Source of the DNA: Erysipelotrichaceae bacterium
Lineage (GTDB): Bacteria > Bacillota_I > Bacilli_A > Erysipelotrichales > Erysipelotrichaceae
NCBI GenBank assembly: GCA_016280635.1
Contig: JAEEHC010000032.1
Location: 1-44,866 of the forward strand
Direction of reading: 5' to 3'
DNA length: 44,866 nucleotides
A program made the translations under genes and the position numbers. Of the stretch, positions 41,779 through 44,866 are shown piece after piece. Numbering within the stretch: position 1 is the stretch's first letter; each line of letters begins with the position of its first letter. Under the pieces are notes generated by a model. The model did not search any database and had not been told where the DNA came from. It saw nothing but the letters and a program-made list of their open reading frames with translations.

Positions 41779-41797
41779 CTTCCCTTGTTCTGATTAT

Positions 41798-41826
41798 GTT
41801 ATAGCTCTATTTTTAGCACTTGTCAA
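41798..41826 (-). promoter_or_regulatory. Promoter of hsp20
   Basis: Minus strand consensus TTGACA (41821-41826), a 17-bp spacer and TATAAC (41798-41803). The -35 lies inside the CIRCE element. Confidence 0.8.
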
Positions 41827-41839
41827 TAGAGAGCGCTAA
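41813..41839. promoter_or_regulatory. CIRCE element (HrcA operator)
   Basis: TTAGCACTT-N9-GAGCGCTAA against the consensus TTAGCACTC-N9-GAGTGCTAA: 16 of 18 arm positions match, with the correct 9-base spacer. It covers the hsp20 -35. HrcA repression of hsp20 is therefore expected; the divergent YgjV-like promoter lies 22 bases away. Confidence 0.85.
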
Positions 41840-41860
41840 AAATTCTTCATTTTCTTTCAA

Positions 41861-41890
41861 TTGACAGTCGCCCTCAGGTCATAAGATAAT
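41861..41890 (+). promoter_or_regulatory. Promoter of the YgjV-like gene
   Basis: TTGACA (41861-41866), an 18-bp spacer and GATAAT (41885-41890). Confidence 0.6.
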
Positions 41891-41912
41891 GATGCCGAAA
41901 GGAAGGATTGCA

Positions 41913-42431
41913 ATGAACAAGTCCACCATCCTGCTGATCGCCAATGGCTTTACCCTGATCGCCCAGCTGGTCAACCTGTACGCTTCAACCAGAAAGAAAA
42001 AGAATGACATTCTGATCTGGCAGTGCGTCTTCATGGTCCTGATCGGCATCACCAGCTATTTGCTGGAGGGCTACAGCGCTGTCGTAACCGACATTCTGGG
42101 CATCATCCGCAACCTGATCATCATCAAAGGGATTGAGAATAAGTCAGTGGACATCATTCAGATGGCTTTGTGCATCATCTTAGGCGTATATTTCAACAAT
42201 AACGGACTAATCGGCTATCTTCCCATCGTTGCCACCATCTCGCAGTCTCTGCTACTGCTTAACCGCAGAGCCCGCACGGAAAGTGTCCAACTGGTATGTG
42301 CTTTCTCCAGCATCTGCTGGGCGGTCTTCAATCTGGGCATAGGCAGCTATGTCGGTGCCGTATTCAATGGCCTGGCTGCCGCTTCCTACCTGATTACCAT
42401 GTTTCGGGAAAAAGGCAAAGCCAGCGCTTAA
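41913..42431 (+). CDS. YgjV-family membrane protein
   Basis: 172 residues with about six membrane helices (ILLIANGFTLIAQLVNL, CVFMVLIGITSYLLEG, MALCIILGVYFNNNGLIGYLPIVATI, CAFSSICWAVFNLGIGSYVGAVFNGL). The order and the IWQCVFMVLxGxxxYLLEGY pattern resemble the bacterial inner-membrane YgjV (Imp-YgjV) family, function unknown. ATG at 41913 follows AAGGA; an earlier ATG at 41889 lies in the promoter and was rejected. Monocistronic, with a terminator after it. Confidence 0.75.
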   Translation: MNKSTILLIANGFTLIAQLVNLYASTRKKKNDILIWQCVFMVLIGITSYLLEGYSAVVTDILGIIRNLIIIKGIENKSVDIIQMALCIILGVYFNNNGLIGYLPIVATISQSLLLLNRRARTESVQLVCAFSSICWAVFNLGIGSYVGAVFNGLAAASYLITMFREKGKASA

Positions 42432-42447
42432 ACACTCTTACACTGAA

Positions 42448-42480
42448 AAAGCAGAGGGGTTATCTCTCTGCTTTCATTTC
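42448..42480. terminator. Terminator of the YgjV-like and M50 genes
   Basis: AAAGCAGAG (42448-42456) and CTCTGCTTT (42466-42474). The minus-strand M50 gene ends inside it. Confidence 0.75.
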
Positions 42481-43580
42481 ATCTTTGCCTGCAGGGCCTT
42501 GATGATATCCATCTCACTATCCATGTCAGCCTGGTAGGGATAATGCTTTTTCAGTTCTTCCAGTTCATCAAGCAACTGCCGCTGCTTTTCTTCATCTTTG
42601 CGATAAAGCGCCTGAGCATATTCACATCTCACCACTGCCCCAACATTTCGGGAAGTCTTCATGACGTTTTCCAGTTGTTTGTCATTGATTTCTTCAAGAT
42701 GTCCGTTCAGACAGTCAATGGTGATCTTATCCATCAGCATGGAGCAGCGGTGCAGACCAGCCAGAGGATAATCAGACAGTGCCTTGCCGATGAGTTCATA
42801 GGCCTTTTCAAATTCCAGACAGTCCATGCAGCGGTTTTCTCTCAGAACATGAACATAAGCGCCAATCGATCCGTTACGGAACACCTCTTCATCAGCTTCA
42901 AACAACTCATCCGGCATGTCTTTGAGTCTCATTCCGCCTAGCAGCAGTTCATTGCTCTTCATCTGCTGCCAGAAGGCCCGGCGGCTGGAAGGATGAACGA
43001 TCATCTCCAGAATGTTCATGCCGTCATTGGGCGCCATGGCCGTCTGCAGAGGCACACCATTGCCAAAGCCTGTACAGATACCGGCCAGCGCAAAACCGCC
43101 GAGGGCAATGAACAGCCAGTCATTGTTTACCAAGCTCATCAGAGCAAAAGTCAGCAGTGAAGTCAGCAGATTAAACAACGCGCCACCGGCGTTATAGAGG
43201 AAGAAAGGGAAAGGTTCGCGGTAATCGGGCGGTGACATCAAACATTGCCCAGCGGTACCGGGAACGCTGTATCTTTTTAAGGCCAGTTTTCCTTCTTCAT
43301 TTCGGAAGATCATCAGACTGAAGATGCGATAGGAGACAAACCGGTAACCGGTCAGTAAGCCCATCACCATGTGTCCGGCTTCATGAATGGCTGTCTGCAA
43401 GACCGTAGAAATCAGCAATGTGACGAGGAAGAACAGATAGATGACTAGAAACTGACTGCCGCTGTAGTCGCTGATCCGATCACCAATCATTCGACCCAAT
43501 CGCAATGAAGACAGACCGATCAGAGCAATCATCACAATCCAGGACAAGATCACCGATTTCTTTTCTTTTGCCTTATTCAT
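42474..43580 (-). CDS. M50-like membrane metalloprotease (site-2-protease type)
   Basis: 368 residues. The zinc motif is HEAGH (66-70) in a membrane helix (STVLQTAIHEAGHMVMGLLTG). AGGALFNLL (131-139) and NDGMN with D186 resemble the second S2P motifs. Several further helices are followed by a soluble C-terminal domain of about 170 residues with TPR-like helices and ELFEADEEVFRNGSIGA. It may cleave membrane-anchored regulators inside the membrane. ATG at 43580 with AGGAGG just upstream was chosen; a longer frame lacks an SD. It overlaps the previous paralog by 8 bases. Confidence 0.84.
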   Translation of the reverse strand: MNKAKEKKSVILSWIVMIALIGLSSLRLGRMIGDRISDYSGSQFLVIYLFFLVTLLISTVLQTAIHEAGHMVMGLLTGYRFVSYRIFSLMIFRNEEGKLALKRYSVPGTAGQCLMSPPDYREPFPFFLYNAGGALFNLLTSLLTFALMSLVNNDWLFIALGGFALAGICTGFGNGVPLQTAMAPNDGMNILEMIVHPSSRRAFWQQMKSNELLLGGMRLKDMPDELFEADEEVFRNGSIGAYVHVLRENRCMDCLEFEKAYELIGKALSDYPLAGLHRCSMLMDKITIDCLNGHLEEINDKQLENVMKTSRNVGAVVRCEYAQALYRKDEEKQRQLLDELEELKKHYPYQADMDSEMDIIKALQAKMK

Positions 43581-44718
43581 GTTTATCCTCCTGCACGGCT
43601 GCTTCTTTGCGCTGAGAAAGAAGTTGTTGTGCCGCATCCATTATTTCACTTTCTGATTTAAGGGCCATTGGAAACTGTAAGTTCCAGGCATGTGCCTTTA
43701 TTCTCTCCCGAATCTTCTGCTGGGCCGGCAGGTCATTTCTATATAGGGCGATCAGATAGTTGGTCCGCAGAACCGGTGGATAATCATCGTAGATTCTCAT
43801 GTATTTAATCAGGCCATTATCTGTGATCTCGCTAAAGCGGCCAATCAGGCAGTCAATGCATACCTGATCACACATCAGCAGATGCTTACGCCAGCGGGAA
43901 ATCGGACAATTACCTTTTCTTATCTTTTCCAACTGACGGTCAGCTTCGTCAAAGTCATGACGATCCATCGCCCACAGTTCTCTCAGGACCAGCGCATCAG
44001 CACCGATGGTGCCGTTATGAACAGCTTCATCATCAACCTCAAAAAGCTGCTCAGGCATGTCTTTCAGGCGGCTGTTCAATGCCAGAGCACTGATCTTCAG
44101 ATATTTCCATTCCGCGGCACGGCTGGAAGGATGCCGCCACAATTCCAGAACCTTCATGCCGTCATTGGCTCCTTCATTATCCTGCAACGGCACGGCCTTG
44201 AAATAGACATCGACAAGACTCGCGGCTACAAAACTGCCCAGAACAGCCCGCAGCCAGCCAACGAAGACAAATTGCAGCCCTATGGCTAAGGGAATACTGA
44301 CCAGAAGTATTGCCACCAATCCGGAAAGCTGATAGCGCACCCAGGGAAATCCGCTGCTGTCTTGCGGCGGCAGCATCAGGCATTTTACGCCCCTGAGTGG
44401 TTTTCTTTTCCAACCAAGCCTGCCAGTTTCATCTCTCATCAGTATCCTGCCGGCGATTCTGAAACTGATGAACTGACAGCCATGTATCAGTCCGCTGACT
44501 AGACGGCCTAATTCATGGACCGTTTCCGTAATTAATTGAAACAGAGGCCGCAAGATGATGAATATCAAGGCAACAGTGTCACCGGCCGGCCGCTGCCAGT
44601 CCGAAGGCGGAAGGACCGGAAAAAGAATACTTCCAAACACATTAAAGATCGTATAGTACGAAAGCACGGTAATTATTATGTAAGACAGCAGATTATTTCC
44701 CGCTTTGTTTCTCTCCAC
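43573..44718 (-). CDS. M50-like paralog with degenerate active site
   Basis: 381 residues, clearly paralogous to the next gene along its whole length: same helices, QLITETVHELGRLVSGLIHG, NDGMKVLELWRHPSSRAAEW, RLKDMPEQLFEVDDEAVHNGTIGADALVLRE, and the C-terminal helical domain. The zinc motif reads HELGR (68-72), so the second zinc histidine is lost, while NDGM is kept. It is thus probably catalytically inactive and could be a regulator or partner of the intact enzyme. I chose GTG at 44718, because AGGTGA is 6 bases away; the GTG at 44724 touches the SD. The stop overlaps the next start by 8 bases. Confidence 0.8.
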   Translation of the reverse strand: MERNKAGNNLLSYIIITVLSYYTIFNVFGSILFPVLPPSDWQRPAGDTVALIFIILRPLFQLITETVHELGRLVSGLIHGCQFISFRIAGRILMRDETGRLGWKRKPLRGVKCLMLPPQDSSGFPWVRYQLSGLVAILLVSIPLAIGLQFVFVGWLRAVLGSFVAASLVDVYFKAVPLQDNEGANDGMKVLELWRHPSSRAAEWKYLKISALALNSRLKDMPEQLFEVDDEAVHNGTIGADALVLRELWAMDRHDFDEADRQLEKIRKGNCPISRWRKHLLMCDQVCIDCLIGRFSEITDNGLIKYMRIYDDYPPVLRTNYLIALYRNDLPAQQKIRERIKAHAWNLQFPMALKSESEIMDAAQQLLSQRKEAAVQEDKHE

Positions 44719-44738
44719 GATCACTCACCTCTGGCTAC

Positions 44739-44768
44739 ATTATAGTCCTATTTGCACTGCTGACTCAA
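44739..44768 (-). promoter_or_regulatory. Promoter of the M50 pair
   Basis: TTGAGT (44763-44768), an 18-bp spacer and a perfect TATAAT (44739-44744). The expected leader is only about 14 bases, beginning at the SD. The TAA stop of the upstream ORF lies inside the -10. Confidence 0.65.
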
Positions 44769-44866
44769 TCAGCAGGAACCCTCCGCAGACTCCGACGATC
44801 AGCATGAGAGCTTTACTGATCAGACTTAATGAAATCTTAAGGCCTTCTCTTTTCATTTGGACGTGC
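44740..44866 (-). CDS. Small membrane peptide or C-terminus of an upstream gene
   Basis: From ATG at 44856 it reads 38 residues, MKREGLKISLSLISKALM then LIVGVCGGFLLIESAVQIGL, a single membrane helix, then TAA. The frame is open to the window edge, and no SD precedes that ATG, so it may be the end of a longer protein. It ends inside the promoter of the M50 pair. Confidence 0.4.
   Translation of the reverse strand, partial: HVQMKREGLKISLSLISKALMLIVGVCGGFLLIESAVQIGL

Noticed and set aside
1-44866. CRISPR arrays, tRNAs, insertion sequences, prophage genes
   Set aside because: I looked for regularly spaced repeats, cloverleaf-like arms, transposase motifs and flanking inverted repeats in the intergenic gaps and saw none.

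Overview
The window looks like chromosomal DNA of a low-to-mid-GC Gram-positive (Bacillota), roughly 50% G+C by eye. The evidence is: a PTS with a cre-like CcpA box, a CIRCE element in front of hsp20, lipoprotein processing (LspA, a lipobox on OppA), a sortase-type surface protein with a VPVTG signal, Feo iron uptake, split transketolase subunits, and AGGAGG-type ribosome binding sites. An Erysipelotrichia-like gut commensal fits my impression of the gene set, but no rRNA or other marker in the window proves it. I saw no tRNA, rRNA, CRISPR array, insertion sequence or prophage gene, and no gene-free stretch exceeds about 235 bases.

Layout. (1) 1-5901 is a sugar module. A UlaA-type PTS IIC (cut by the window edge) and its IIA run on the minus strand. 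Diverging from them are a TPR-like membrane protein and two tandem fructose-6-phosphate-aldolase paralogs. A two-gene transketolase converges on these. Together they suggest PTS uptake of a sugar acid, pentitol or similar compound and its rearrangement through C3/C5/C6/C7 sugar phosphates. (2) 6092-10646 holds a monoacylglycerol-lipase-like hydrolase and a minus-strand operon cshB-like helicase, nfo, YxjI-like, PHP phosphatase. (3) 10707-15905 holds ispH with a coupled P-loop-less kinase-like protein, the minus-strand operon lspA, rluD-like, rhomboid, dCMP deaminase, and a DUF5662-like gene. (4) 16075-23741 holds xthA, a flavin-reductase-like gene and an AT-richer orphan, behind a surface O-acetylation pair (MBOAT plus DHHW) and a large Cna_B-domain wall-anchored protein. 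(5) 23927-31339 holds a metallophosphoesterase, a FliB-like Cys-rich protein, a complete feoA-feoA-feoB-feoB-associated operon, a second PHP phosphatase and two unknown genes. (6) 31401-41091 holds a complete oligopeptide ABC transporter, oppA-B-C-D-F plus a small membrane protein, then a membrane protein and an MFS transporter. (7) 41223-44866 holds CIRCE-controlled hsp20, a YgjV-like membrane protein, and a pair of overlapping M50-type membrane protease paralogs, one of which has lost its zinc motif.

The most notable signals are regulatory or evolutionary. Three evenly spaced RTTAG-N6-CTAAC palindromes surround the feo promoter, and one exactly fills the 17-bp spacer. The ispH and cshB promoters lie almost entirely on top of each other, and ispH looks leaderless. 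A second leaderless candidate is the FliB-like gene. OppC carries an extra domain of about 230 residues. The protease pair has one intact HEAGH motif and one decayed HELGR. An ispH-coupled kinase-like protein lacks a P-loop. I found no single clearly new multi-gene system; the M50/pseudo-M50 pair and the ispH-coupled gene are the best candidates for undescribed biology. All family calls were made by eye from motifs, without database searches.
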